Source: JAFGXF01 sp963732595 (GTDB lineage Bacteria > Chloroflexota > Anaerolineae > Anaerolineales > Anaerolineaceae). From it: 64,000 nucleotides of DNA. Positions within the stretch are counted from its first letter, which is position 1. The number at the start of each line of letters is the position of its first letter. The translations under genes were made by a program, and so were the position numbers. Below are positions 27,296-36,844 of the stretch, piece after piece. The notes below the pieces were generated by a model, which saw only the letters and a program-made list of their open reading frames with translations, was not told the DNA's origin and did not search any database. Where the stretch lies: the NCBI GenBank assembly GCA_963732595.1, contig CAVSZZ010000002.1, positions 1,674,001 to 1,738,000 of the forward strand, written 5' to 3'.

Positions 27296-28822
27296 TTATT
27301 TCTTTATAATGGGCAACCAGGAGAGGATATCCAACAAGACTGAATTAAATTCAAATGCACCGATATCCGCGACCCCATTCACTGGCCGGTAATAACCACG
27401 TTGATCGCCCTCTGGGTAGTCGACCGGATTAGCCGCGTCAATGGCCGGGTTACCTGCCAGCAGGGCATGGGTCTGGGTTGGGCCGCCGTTATCAGCGAGA
27501 AGTGGCAGGCTGAAGCCCACCGGTTCCAGGATGTTATGCTCCGGGGAGATATCCGGTATGCAATAGTTGGTGCTCCCGATCAGGTTGTAATCTTCAGATA
27601 ATAAAGTCGCATTTGAATAACAATCATTCGATATCCCGCTGGGAGAATAGTTACCAGCCAGGATGCTGCTGCCAATTGTGATGTATTGGTCATCCACATC
27701 TCCTTCTGAGTAAATCCCTCCCCCTAAACCGGGATAAGTGGCGGTTCCGTTTTGATTGCCATAAATGGTTACAAAACGGAAGATGGCAGGGCTGCTGAGT
27801 TGAATCCCACCTCCAGAACCGGATGATCCATTTTCATCTGTGCTGGCACCGCTGGTGTTGCCGCTGACCGTGGAGTTGGTCATGGTTAATACACTTGTGG
27901 AATAAATACCACCGCCGTCACCACCATCGTTTGTCGAACTTGCACCGGCCGTATTGCCACTGATGGTTGAACCAGTGATTACTGCGTCATGCCAACTAAA
28001 GATACCCCCACCAATTCCACCGCTGGCAACGGTAGTGGATTCGCCTGCGTCTCCGGCAAGATTATTGCTGATGGTCGAATCGGTGATGGTCATGACACTA
28101 CTCCAATTACAGATGCCACCGCCCCTTCCGCCACTACCACCTGTTTTTCCGTCTTCGCCCTCTCCGGCTGCATTGCTATTTATGAGACTGTCTGTGATGG
28201 TTTAACTGATGCCGCTGGTATAGATCCCACCACCATGGCCCCCGGTTGCCGCGCTGGCATCCGTGCTCGCCCCTTTGCCAGCCTGGTTATTGATCAGACG
28301 AATCCGTGTGAGCGTCAAGTTGCCTGCATTTCGGATGCCACCGCCATTTGAAGCACCATCCTTGCCATCCGGACTGCGACCACCGGTGAGGGTCAGGTTC
28401 TCCAGTGTCACGGATGCCCCACTGAGCACATCCACGATACGATCCCGGCCTCCTGCATCGATGACCGTTCCGATCTCCGCTCCGCGGATGATCAGGTCCT
28501 CACTGATATCCAGGTCGCCGGACTGGTTGCCATCTTCGTTCTTGCCTGCAATGTCAAGGGCATAGGTGCCGAAAGGGAGATAGATGACATCCACAGCAGG
28601 TGGGTGGGCGCCGGCTGGACAACCCCCGAAGGTGGTATTGGTATTGGCTGCCTCGATAGCTTCCCTGAGTGAACAGCCGAAATTTATTCCACCATATTGG
28701 TCATCGACCGTGGTGACTGAAATGTGCGAGGTGGTTTCCCAGGGCACCAGCGGGCTCATGCCGGTGGTCACAACCAGCAATATCGAAATAACAAAAAGTG
28801 GGATTAAACGAGTAGTTTTCAT
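27296..28822 (-). pseudogene. CSLREA domain secreted beta-helix protein with an in-frame stop
   Basis: The frame starts at 28822 (GGGAG upstream) with a signal peptide and GCSLREAIEAANTNTTFGGC. It meets TAA at 28202-28204 and then runs on in the same frame, with full family character, to the stop at 27296. The final residues are ADIGAFEF and the tag SWLPIIKK. Around the stop the sequence reads YTSGIS-stop-TITDSLINSN; a Leu codon TTA in place of TAA would fit the family. Without the stop the protein has about 508 residues. Either a point nonsense mutation or a base-calling error. Confidence 0.85.
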
Positions 28823-29121
28823 TGAAGTCTCCCGTGGCATGGATGTGTATTGCCAAAATCCTGATCGATGAAAACATTTTGTCTAATATAGCACTTTTTA
28901 TGGAAAGCGGGAATAACCAGGATGAAATGTGTCTTGGCGGCATGCTCCTGGAAAGGATATTTGGTTTATCAATTAATATACGGGAGGACCTTGTAAGGTG
29001 GGAAGGACATTGCAGCTTGAATAACAGGTCCGGATGTGTTATATATAATAAAGAAGATAATAAAAGTCTTATAAATAAGGATAAATGATCTTATGCTTAA
29101 AAATCCCTGAGATGGATCATA
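28823..29121. other. Divergent intergenic region
   Basis: About 300 nt between two divergently read secreted-protein genes. No gene or strong repeat is seen; promoters for both sides should lie here, but no consensus pair is clear. Confidence 0.4.
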
Positions 29122-30221
29122 ATGCTTGCGATGGTCTTCCTCCTGTCACTGCCTTTTGGGATCTCAACCCAACCAGTGGAAGCTGCCCCAACAAGCCGTT
29201 GATGTATGGCATACCTGGGTGCCATTCGAAAGCGCAACAACCAATAATGGTATCCAGACGCTCTACGCGGATGGCAGCGATTTGTATGTGGGGGGCCAGT
29301 TCACTGATATCGGTGGTGTTCCGGGAGCGACTGGCATCGCGCGTTGGGATGGCAGTGCCTGGCATGCCCTGGGTACTGGCCTTGACAGTTCCCCCTCAGC
29401 CATCATACGCGTAGGCTCCTGGCTGTACGTGGGGGGCAGCTTTCTAAACGCGGGTGGGGACGCGGCGGCGGACAATATCGCCCGGTGGGATGGATCGACG
29501 TGGTCTTCTGTGGGTGGTAACCAGCTCAACTCAATGGTATTCACATTGACCACTGATGGCAGCAATCTATATGTAGGTGGGCAGTTTACCAATGCTGCCG
29601 GGATCGCCTGAGGGGGATAATGTGGCCGTCTGGAATGGCACGTCGTGGGCTGCCCTCGGATTGGGTTTACCGCTGCAGATCCGTTCGCTGTCTTTTTACA
29701 ACGGGCAGCTGCACGCCGGAGGGGTCGCCTCCTACGTCTACCGTTTCGACGGTTCGAGCTGGAGTACCCTACCCGGCCTGGGCACTGCACCCCACGGGGA
29801 TGTCTACCTTCTGCCATTGGGCAGCGACCTGATCGTGGGCGGCCAGTTCCTGGATGCCGGCGGCATCCAGGAAGCGGACCACATTGCCCGCTGGGATGGC
29901 AGCAACTGGCATGCGCTTGGCAGCGGCTTGAACGGCAATCTCTATGCAATGATCCCCTATGGACCTGAACTGATCGTTTCCGGCAACTTCACAGATGCCG
30001 GCGGGGATGTGAACGCGGATGTGATTGCACGCTGGGATGGTTCGACCTGGCACAATATGCGCGCTGGCATGACGGGTTATATCGGCGATTTTGCCTGGCT
30101 GGGTAACGACCTGTTCGTGGGAGGATCCTTCGAGGATGCCCATGGTGATTCCCGGCAGGATAACCTGATCATCTGGAAGGAAGCCCAAATGTCATTCATT
30201 CCGGTAGCCATCAGACCCTGA
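29122..30221 (+). pseudogene. Secreted propeller-like repeat protein, two frameshifts
   Basis: The joined protein has about 366 residues. A signal peptide starts at ATG 29122 (MLAMVFLLSLPFGIS). Repeats of about 45-50 residues follow, each with a core like LYVGGQFTDIGG and IARWDGSAWHALG; at least six are visible. The pattern resembles kelch or WD-like propeller blades found in Chloroflexota exported proteins. Breaks: CCCC near 29190 (three C would join EAA to QQAVDVWHTW), and an extra T at GCCTGAGG near 29612. The last residues are SFIPVAIRP, again the short C-terminal tag seen in the CSLREA proteins. Function unknown. Confidence 0.75.
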
Positions 30222-30291
30222 CCTTAGTCCTTCGGTTGTTTCCGGTTGGATTCAATCAATGCACCCCATGATGTTAGTGACCGGTTTCGTG

Positions 30292-30297
30292 TAAAAT
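30292..30297 (+). promoter_or_regulatory. -10 box of a likely leaderless promoter
   Basis: TAAAAT ending 6 nt before the ATG at 30304; no Shine-Dalgarno. Confidence 0.5.
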
Positions 30298-30303
30298 CAA
30301 ACC

Positions 30304-31338
30304 ATGCCTGCCAGGATAAGACGCATGGGCATCCTTGTCTGGACTTTGGTCCTTTTTTCCTGTAATGGCCTGTCCCAGCCCTCCGGGCCGGTCATTTCGC
30401 AGGTGAATACGGATTGGTACGGTCTTTACTTCATCCATCCGGGCGAAGCCGGGACCGGTCTGGCAGTTGAATCCGCCCTGGTCGATTCGATCACCTCGGC
30501 CGATGAAAGCATCGACCTGGCGCTGTATTCCTTCAGCCTGCCGACGATCGCGGATGCTCTCATCGCGGCGCAGCTGCGCGGTGTGCCGGTGCGCCTGGTG
30601 ATGGAAGCCGACAATATGGACTCCTACCAGGTCAAACGCCTGCTGGCTGCCGGTATCCCGATCCGGGGGGACAGCATTGAGGGATTGATGCACAACAAGT
30701 TCGTGATCATCGACGACCGGGAGGTTTGGACCGGCTCGCTCAACCTGACCATCACCGGTGCCCAGGAGGATGCCAACAACCTGATCCGCCTGACCTCGCC
30801 TGAACTGGCGTTGGATTATTCCGTTGAGTTCGAAGCCATGTTCTTAGAAGGATTATTTGGGGACCAGGATTGGCCGGATACGCCTTACCCGCTGCTTTCC
30901 ATCAATGGAACTGCGCTGGAGGTATATTTTTCACCGAACGATGGCGTTTCAAGTCGGTTGGTTGAAGTTATTAATGAAGCAGAGCAAAGCATAGTATTCA
31001 TGGCTTCCAATTTCACCTCGGATCCGCTTACTCAAGCCCTGCTTTTCGCGCAGGTGCGGGGGGTAATGGTCAGCGGTCTGATGGATGCGGACAATGCCAT
31101 GAACGATACCGGCTCGGATTACCGGTTATTGCTGGAGGCTGGCATCCCGGTCATGCTGGACAAGGACCCGGGGGATATGCATCACAAGGTGTTCATCATT
31201 GATGATGCCATCGTGGTCCTGGGATCGTATAATTTCACTGCCAGCGCCGAAAAACGCAACGATGAGAACTTACTGATCATCCACGATCCGGTATTGGCAG
31301 ACCGCTTCCTCAAGGAATATCAGCGTTTGATCGAATAG
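30304..31338 (+). CDS. Phospholipase D-like lipoprotein with two HKD motifs
   Basis: The 344-residue protein has a lipoprotein-type leader with the lipobox-like VLFSC (Cys 20). The two catalytic H-x-K-x4-D motifs are HNKFVIIDD (about 137-145) and HHKVFIIDD (about 295-303), each followed by a GS-x-N-x-T stretch. The length fits two-HKD members that cleave phosphodiesters, such as phospholipase D or the Nuc nuclease family. A C-terminal AEKRNDENLLII matches the usual continuation. It probably acts outside the cytoplasmic membrane; phospholipid or extracellular DNA are possible substrates. Confidence 0.88.
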   Translation: MPARIRRMGILVWTLVLFSCNGLSQPSGPVISQVNTDWYGLYFIHPGEAGTGLAVESALVDSITSADESIDLALYSFSLPTIADALIAAQLRGVPVRLVMEADNMDSYQVKRLLAAGIPIRGDSIEGLMHNKFVIIDDREVWTGSLNLTITGAQEDANNLIRLTSPELALDYSVEFEAMFLEGLFGDQDWPDTPYPLLSINGTALEVYFSPNDGVSSRLVEVINEAEQSIVFMASNFTSDPLTQALLFAQVRGVMVSGLMDADNAMNDTGSDYRLLLEAGIPVMLDKDPGDMHHKVFIIDDAIVVLGSYNFTASAEKRNDENLLIIHDPVLADRFLKEYQRLIE

Positions 31339-31377
31339 CCGGCACGGATATCCCTTAATGGTTTGACTTTTTACTCA

Positions 31378-32922
31378 TTACCGGCATCCATCCAGCTGCT
31401 CTGCCACCGGTGTTTCGATATCCTTCACCAGGTAGCTGGCATCCGCCAGCAGGCCGAGATCGGTCCCGAAGTACTGATCGAAGATCAAGCGGAAGCTGTT
31501 GACCGGTGAAATGGTCGGGTAGAGCGCGTCGGCAGCATCACCTGGAAGAAAGTAAGCATTCAGGATGGGCAGGTTGGTCCCGGTCCAGAATCCGTGATCG
31601 CCCTGGATGATGATGATGGGAGGGCGTGCTTGACTGCTCCAATATCTGGTCCACGATCTCCAACATGCGCGGGTTGAGGTATTCAACCCCACTGGTATAA
31701 GCCTTCGAAAAAGCGGTGGCGGTGACCGGCCAGTTGCCTCCCGCAGCGAAATACAACGGGCTGGTGTTGATGCGCTCGGGCGAGAACACCATCGGTTCGT
31801 GTGGGATCATGATATGGATGAAGGTAAAGGTTGGGCCATCCATCTCAGCAATGTGTGATGCCTGGTCGAGGATGTACTCCTCCAGGGCGACGTGGTAACG
31901 CCAGGGGAAGAGCAGGTCATCCAGCGCTGTGGAGTCGAGCCCGCCTTCACGTTCATATAATGCTACCAGCGGAGTGCTTTTCAACAACAGGTATTCAAAA
32001 GCTGTCATATGGGGCGGGTCACCGGGATCCAACCAGGGTTGCAGGTAGACATCCACGTCTTCCATGGATGACCAGTAGTACCCGCTGTCGAAAGCCACCG
32101 TCTGGTAGCCCATGGATTGAAAGGTTCGCATGGTGAGATTGGGTTTCAGGTAACGCCAGATCTGTTTACCGGTCATCCCCTGGGATTTTGCCTGTTCTTC
32201 CAACGCCTGATAGGGCTGCATATTCAGTGTGCTGGTCAGGGCGATGATGGTGTTGCTATAGTTGGTCCGGCTGCATTTGGCCACATAGAAACCGCGAGCG
32301 GTGAGCGCTTCCACGAAATCAGCATTGCTGTAGCCTGTCCTCTCCAGCATGAGATCCTCGCGCGCATACCCATCCAGGATGAAATAATACACATCCGGGT
32401 GGGCATCCGCCGCCTGGACCGGAGGATTCCAATCTGAAGGAAATTCAGCTTTAAATTCCGGCTTTAACAGGCGCCAGGCGATCTGAGTGGTTGGGATGAG
32501 CACCAGCACGATGGATGCAGCCGTCACCATCCACAGGAATTGTCGCCCGGCTTGTTTTTTGGTAATGGTGATAACGCCGACGATGAACAGAGCCAGCCAG
32601 ATGGTACCCAGAAGAACCAGTGCTGGAAAGGGAAATCATCATAGACCGATATCTCCTCCAGCGCATGGTGTACCTGGCCGTAACTGCTGAATAGTAAGAT
32701 GAATAAACCGGTTATCAGTGCTGATCGGGTCTGATTTCGTGTCAACCCCTGGATGAGGAACCAGAGCATCAGTGCCACCCCCGCTGCTAGGAACAACGGC
32801 CGCCAGAGCACATGCAGCGGGATCTCGCGGCTGTTCCACAGGTAGGCTGATAAAACCGGATAGGCAGCCAGCAGAAGTGTGAAGACCAAGGGGGGACGTT
32901 TGTCGAAGAGAGTGGGATGCAT
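31378..32922 (-). pseudogene. Membrane sulfatase / LTA synthase-like protein, two frameshifts
   Basis: Three frames join into about 514 residues. The N-terminal part from 32922 holds four or five TM segments. After a shift near 32600 the extracytoplasmic catalytic domain follows: YYFILDGYARED with the metal-binding Asp, SRTNYSNTIIALTS with a candidate nucleophile Thr/Ser, IMIPHEPMVF, and after a second shift near 31640 IIIIQGDHGFW with the metal-binding DH. This is the alkaline-phosphatase fold of sulfatases and lipoteichoic-acid-synthase-like phosphotransferases. The substrate is unknown. Single-base changes restore the frame. Confidence 0.75.
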
Positions 32923-32946
32923 ACTGCGTTGACCTGACTGGATAGA

Positions 32947-34596
32947 TTAGATGGTTTTATACATATAGAGAAGGCCGGGAGCGAAGCCACGATCGGCGTA
33001 ATAGCCGCGCGTACCGATGGCTGCGATAACGGCCAGACGAGCATACCCAGCCTCATATGCCAGGCGTTCCGCTGCTTCGATCAGGCGTGTACCGAGTCCG
33101 CTGTGCTGTGCCGATCCGGATCTGACGGACCCGACTGCCAGTGCCTGCCCGTAGACATGCACCTCACGGATGATGGCGGCGTTTTTTAGATCTGCGGAGA
33201 TTTGCTCCGGATGAACATCTTTCGGGAACGATAATCTCAAGTAGCCGGCCAGGTGATCATCCGGTGTTATATAAGACAGGAAATGTTCTTCAGACGCTGA
33301 TGCCCGGTAGACCAGGTCTTCGTATTTAAGTTGGCTGGAATCCACCGTCTGCCCGCGCACCTCGCGGCAGCGGATGCACTGGCAATGCGCCCCTCGCCGG
33401 GACAGCTCCGCCAGCGCATCCTGGCGCAGGCTTGAGCGCCTGGACCCTTCCACGATGTTGCTGGCCGGGATATCCCGGATGACGCGGTTGATGCGACAAT
33501 ATCGCGGTGTCATGAGTTTGACATCCGCCACCAATTGGATGAGCTCTGCTTCGGGGTAGGGGTGGTATTCCCCGCGTTCCCAAAAGTGGTAGAGCTCGGC
33601 GGTCTTTAAAAGTTGGGTGGGATAGATCTTGATCTCATCCGGGCAGAGGCCCAAACCCTGGTCATCGGTCAGCCACAAGCGGGCAAAGTCCTTCCGGTCC
33701 GACTCGGGAGTGGCACCCAGCAGGTTGGGCATCCAGTGCAGCACGATCTTGAAGCCGCCCGCGCGCAGCAGGCTCATGGCCTGCAATGTATCTGCGACCG
33801 CATGCCCGCGTCGGTTGAGTTCCAGGATGTGGTCATTCAGGCTCTGGGCTCCGATCTGAACCTTGGTGACACCCAGCCTGCGCAACCAGGCCAGGCTTTC
33901 AGGTGTGATCAGGTCTGGCCGGGTTTCGATCACCAATCCAACATTGCGATGGGCTGCGGTTTCGTTGTATTTGTGGGCTTCATCCAGGTTGGGACTTTCA
34001 TAATCGTTCATGGCATCAAAGCAGCGACGCACGAACCACTCCTGGTAGTCGCGCGGGTAGGCATCCCAGGAACCGCCCAGGATAAGCAGCTCGATCTTGT
34101 CAGTCGGGTGGCCGACGGCGGTGAGAGACTGCAGCCGCGAGGCTACCTGAGCGAATGGGTCGAAGCCGTGCTGGACGCCACGGCGTGCACCCGGCTCATC
34201 CGGCAGGTAGCTCTTGGGCATTTGATCTTCGGTTGGACAGAAGATGCATTCGCCCGGGCAGGGGTGAAACCTGGTCAGGACGGTCACGGTGGTTACGCCC
34301 GACAGTGTGCGCACCGGTTTCATGCGGATGCGCGCCAGCAATTCGGGATCTTCCTCCCAATCACCTGCCTCAACCCCCAGGCGATAGACTGCCACCAGGA
34401 GGTGTTTGGGAATATAGCCGCCGGCTTTCAATGGGTGGCTGCGCATAGCCTGCCAAACGGGCTGATCTGCACGGATCTCCTCAAGCACCGCTCGAGCGAC
34501 CTCGAACTGCTCCGGTGTATACTGGCGCATCTCCAGCCAGCGGCGCTGCTGTGGGTTGTTGATCCCTGGGGAATTTGGAGGATCGCTCGCGTTCAT
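32947..34596 (-). CDS. Elp3-like tRNA U34 modification enzyme (radical SAM and GNAT)
   Basis: The 549-residue protein has the Elp3 order: a radical SAM domain with HPCPGECIFCPTE (cluster cysteines), GGSWDAYPRDYQEWFVRRCF and KVQIGAQSLND, a zinc-binding-like stretch CQCIRCREVRG, and a C-terminal acetyltransferase with HSGLGTRLIEAAERLAYE and GYYADRGF. Elp3 makes the cm5 side chain on wobble uridine from acetyl-CoA. Single-protein bacterial Elp3s without other Elongator subunits are known in Chloroflexota such as Dehalococcoides. The start at 34596 is preferred to 34746, since the latter adds residues without family similarity. It is divergent from the YciI gene. Confidence 0.93.
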   Translation of the reverse strand: MNASDPPNSPGINNPQQRRWLEMRQYTPEQFEVARAVLEEIRADQPVWQAMRSHPLKAGGYIPKHLLVAVYRLGVEAGDWEEDPELLARIRMKPVRTLSGVTTVTVLTRFHPCPGECIFCPTEDQMPKSYLPDEPGARRGVQHGFDPFAQVASRLQSLTAVGHPTDKIELLILGGSWDAYPRDYQEWFVRRCFDAMNDYESPNLDEAHKYNETAAHRNVGLVIETRPDLITPESLAWLRRLGVTKVQIGAQSLNDHILELNRRGHAVADTLQAMSLLRAGGFKIVLHWMPNLLGATPESDRKDFARLWLTDDQGLGLCPDEIKIYPTQLLKTAELYHFWERGEYHPYPEAELIQLVADVKLMTPRYCRINRVIRDIPASNIVEGSRRSSLRQDALAELSRRGAHCQCIRCREVRGQTVDSSQLKYEDLVYRASASEEHFLSYITPDDHLAGYLRLSFPKDVHPEQISADLKNAAIIREVHVYGQALAVGSVRSGSAQHSGLGTRLIEAAERLAYEAGYARLAVIAAIGTRGYYADRGFAPGLLYMYKTI

Positions 34597-34676
34597 GGCT
34601 GACAAATGATAACATAACCAATCGGTCGGATTTTTGTTCATGAATACAGGAAATGCAGAATTAAGGAGGAGAAGAT

Positions 34677-35009
34677 ATGACAGATGAGGGATATTACCTC
34701 TATAAAATTCAACCCACACGACCTGATATGCTGGCAATGGGACCAACTCCGGGGGAGGATGCGATTATAGCTGAGCACTTTTCCTATTTGAGTGATCTAA
34801 CCACCAAGGGAATCGTCCTGCTGGCAGGACGCACGCTCTCCATTGAGCCTTCATCCTTCGGGATCGTGATCCTTAAAGCAGAGAGTGAATACACCGCCCG
34901 CGCGGTCATGCTGGCAGACCCGGCGGTTTCTAAAGGAGTGATGCGTGCTGAATTTTTCCCCTTTCGGATCGCCCTGTGTTCAAGGGATACCTTGATAACC
35001 ACGACCTGA
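34677..35009 (+). CDS. YciI family protein
   Basis: The 110-residue protein has the YCII-related fold: YYLYKIQPTRPDML, EHFSYLSDLTTKGIVLLAGR and an ending around AVSKGVMRAEFFPFRIAL. The His of EHF and a downstream Asp (LADPAV) match the His-Asp pair proposed as active site. AAGGAGGAG stands just before the ATG. Role unknown in general; family members are dehalogenase-like or fused to other enzymes. Independent of the divergent elp3. Confidence 0.85.
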   Translation: MTDEGYYLYKIQPTRPDMLAMGPTPGEDAIIAEHFSYLSDLTTKGIVLLAGRTLSIEPSSFGIVILKAESEYTARAVMLADPAVSKGVMRAEFFPFRIALCSRDTLITTT

Positions 35010-35031
35010 AGCGGGACTCCAGGGATACTGC

Positions 35032-35037
35032 TATAAT
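35032..35037 (+). promoter_or_regulatory. Extended -10 box of a likely leaderless promoter
   Basis: TGCTATAAT, ending 6 nt before the ATG at 35044. The TGn extension helps a promoter work without a -35 box. Confidence 0.6.
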
Positions 35038-35043
35038 CGAACG

Positions 35044-35514
35044 ATGCCATCGCCAATCGCAATCACCTTACCCGGTTTCAAGCGCCAAAAAGTGGAAGTG
35101 ATCCCGCCGGGTTTCTTCAAGGGTCTTCAGCTTCTATTGAACGGCCAACCAGCACCCCGGGGGGAGCGTCGCGGTGAGTATCAATTGACTGACGATAAGG
35201 GTCAGGTGGTCAGAGCCCGGTTCCGCAACCAGGCTTTCGGCCTGGATTACCCCCAGTTGGAGGTTGGCAAGCAAACAGTTAACATCGTCGAACCGCTCAA
35301 GTGGTACTGGTGGGCGGTGGCGGTTCTGCCCCTGCTATTGGTGACCTTCGGTGGAGCTCTGGGAGGGGTGATCGGCTTGATCGCTGCCTGGGGTAATATC
35401 CGCCTGGTGCGTCAGCCGTGGCATTGGCTGGCAAGCCTGGGGGCAGTCCTGGGCGTCACACTGCTGTCAGCGGTTACCTGGTTTTCGATTTATTTGCTTC
35501 TATTTCGCCTGTAA
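35044..35514 (+). CDS. Hypothetical membrane protein with two or three TM segments
   Basis: The 156-residue protein has a soluble N-terminal part (1-75: LPGFKRQKVEVIPPGFFKG, LLLNGQPAP) that looks beta-rich, and TM segments at about 88-118 and 130-154. No named family is recognised. Start supported by the extended -10 box directly upstream. It is followed by a long untranslated region of the next gene. Confidence 0.65.
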   Translation: MPSPIAITLPGFKRQKVEVIPPGFFKGLQLLLNGQPAPRGERRGEYQLTDDKGQVVRARFRNQAFGLDYPQLEVGKQTVNIVEPLKWYWWAVAVLPLLLVTFGGALGGVIGLIAAWGNIRLVRQPWHWLASLGAVLGVTLLSAVTWFSIYLLLFRL

Positions 35515-35552
35515 ATCAGGAGGAATGTCCCGTATGAACCATACGAAACCCA

Positions 35553-35582
35553 TTACAGGTTTAAAAGCAATTGCGCTATAAT
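35553..35582 (+). promoter_or_regulatory. Promoter of the ABC importer operon
   Basis: TTACAG (35553-35558), 18-bp spacer, TATAAT (35577-35582). The 5' UTR is about 90 nt and holds the hairpin CAGTCGC/GCGACTG at about 35634-35650. Confidence 0.5.
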
Positions 35583-35680
35583 AATCCCGCCCCTATGAAT
35601 CGCATTACTTCCACAATTTGATTGGTTGTTGAGCAGTCGCATGGCGACTGTTATTAAAACCCAATTTTCAAGGAGGAAGT

Positions 35681-36784
35681 ATGAAGAAATTAGCGAGTTT
35701 GTTCGTGATGGTGTCCATGTTATTGGTCCTTCTGGCGGGTTGCGGCACGCCTGTAGAAGAGACCCCTGTTGAAGCACCCGTTGAAGCACCTGTGGTGACC
35801 GAAGCTCCCGCTGAAGAAGTTGTCATCACCGACACCGAGCTCAATGTGCTCTGTACTCCCCAGGAGGAGTGGTGCCAGGGTATGAAGCAGGAATTCGAAA
35901 CAAAGTACGGCATTACCGTCAACTACGTGCGCATGTCTTCCGGTGAAGCCCTGGCCAGGGTGCTGGCAGAGAAGGATAATCCCCAGTTCGATATCTGGTG
36001 GGGTGGACCGATGGACAGCTTTGTAGCTGCCAAGGCCGAAGGCGTCCTCGAAACCTACGATTCCCCCAACTTCGCCAACTTATTAAATCCTGATCTCATG
36101 GCAGATCCGGATCACACCTACGCCGGAGTTTACATGGGTTCACTGGGATTTGCGACCAATACCAATTGGCTGGCGGAGCACCCCGGTGTGGAAGCGCCGA
36201 CTTCCTGGGATGACCTCTTGAAACCCGAATTCACCGGCCAGGTCATGGTCGCCCATCCATCCACCTCGGGCACGTCCTACACTGCCCTGGCGACCATCCT
36301 TCAGATCAGGGGTGAGGAAGCCGGCTGGGAATACCTGAAGGCTTATGCCGCTCAAATGGCGCAGTTCACCAAGAGCGGTGCGGCTCCTGCCAAGTTCGTC
36401 GGTGCGGGTGAGGCCGCCGTGGCAATCGTGTTCTCGCATGATGCGGTGAATGAGATCGATAACAACGGCTTGCCGCTGGTCATCACCTTCCCCAAGGAAG
36501 GCACCGGCTACGAGATTGGCGCTATGGCCATCCTCAAGGGTGCCAAGCATTTGCAGGCAGCCCAGCTTTGGTTCGATTGGGCGCTGTCAGCCGAAGGCCA
36601 GTCCCTGGGACCCAAATATCATGCCTACCAGGCCCCCACGGTCTCTGGTGTCACCCTGTCCCATCCGGAACTGATGGAAGTGAATATCATCGATTATGAC
36701 TTCCAGTGGGCAGGCAGCAATAAAACCGCTTTTGTTGAGAAGTTCACCAACGAGATCGCCTCAGCGGAGAATCTCAAACAATAA
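35681..36784 (+). CDS. ABC importer substrate-binding lipoprotein, AfuA/FbpA-like
   Basis: The 367-residue protein has a lipoprotein signal with lipobox LLAGC (Cys 21) and an acidic Pro/Val linker. The mature part is a periplasmic-binding-protein fold of the Fe3+/polyamine/sugar-phosphate cluster: LNVLCTPQEEWCQGMKQEF, FDIWWGGPMDSFVAAKAEG, SLGFATNTNWL and GYEIGAMAILKGAKHLQAAQ. AAGGAGG precedes the ATG. It is first in an operon with a permease, an ATPase and a PfkB kinase. Ferric iron is the classical ligand of such proteins, but AfuA in Actinobacillus binds hexose phosphates; the kinase downstream makes a sugar-type ligand worth considering. Confidence 0.87.
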   Translation: MKKLASLFVMVSMLLVLLAGCGTPVEETPVEAPVEAPVVTEAPAEEVVITDTELNVLCTPQEEWCQGMKQEFETKYGITVNYVRMSSGEALARVLAEKDNPQFDIWWGGPMDSFVAAKAEGVLETYDSPNFANLLNPDLMADPDHTYAGVYMGSLGFATNTNWLAEHPGVEAPTSWDDLLKPEFTGQVMVAHPSTSGTSYTALATILQIRGEEAGWEYLKAYAAQMAQFTKSGAAPAKFVGAGEAAVAIVFSHDAVNEIDNNGLPLVITFPKEGTGYEIGAMAILKGAKHLQAAQLWFDWALSAEGQSLGPKYHAYQAPTVSGVTLSHPELMEVNIIDYDFQWAGSNKTAFVEKFTNEIASAENLKQ

Positions 36785-36799
36785 GAAGATCTTTTAACC

Positions 36800-36825
36800 T
36801 CCGGGCGGCAGACTTGCCGCCCGGA
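36800..36825 (+). terminator. Hairpin between binding protein and permease genes
   Basis: 11-bp arms TCCGGGCGGCA and TGCCGCCCGGA with loop GACT, followed by a poor T-tract. Such hairpins often reduce read-through and protect the upstream message, giving more binding protein than permease. Confidence 0.65.
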
Positions 36826-36844
36826 AGTTATTTTCAGGTATCTC

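Noticed and set aside
28202..28204. TAA as a recoded codon
   Set aside because: Recoding to Sec or Pyl uses TGA or TAG, and no structure for read-through is seen; mutation or error is simpler.
33613..34602. A 329-codon plus-strand frame
   Set aside because: It is antisense to elp3 and has shadow-type composition.
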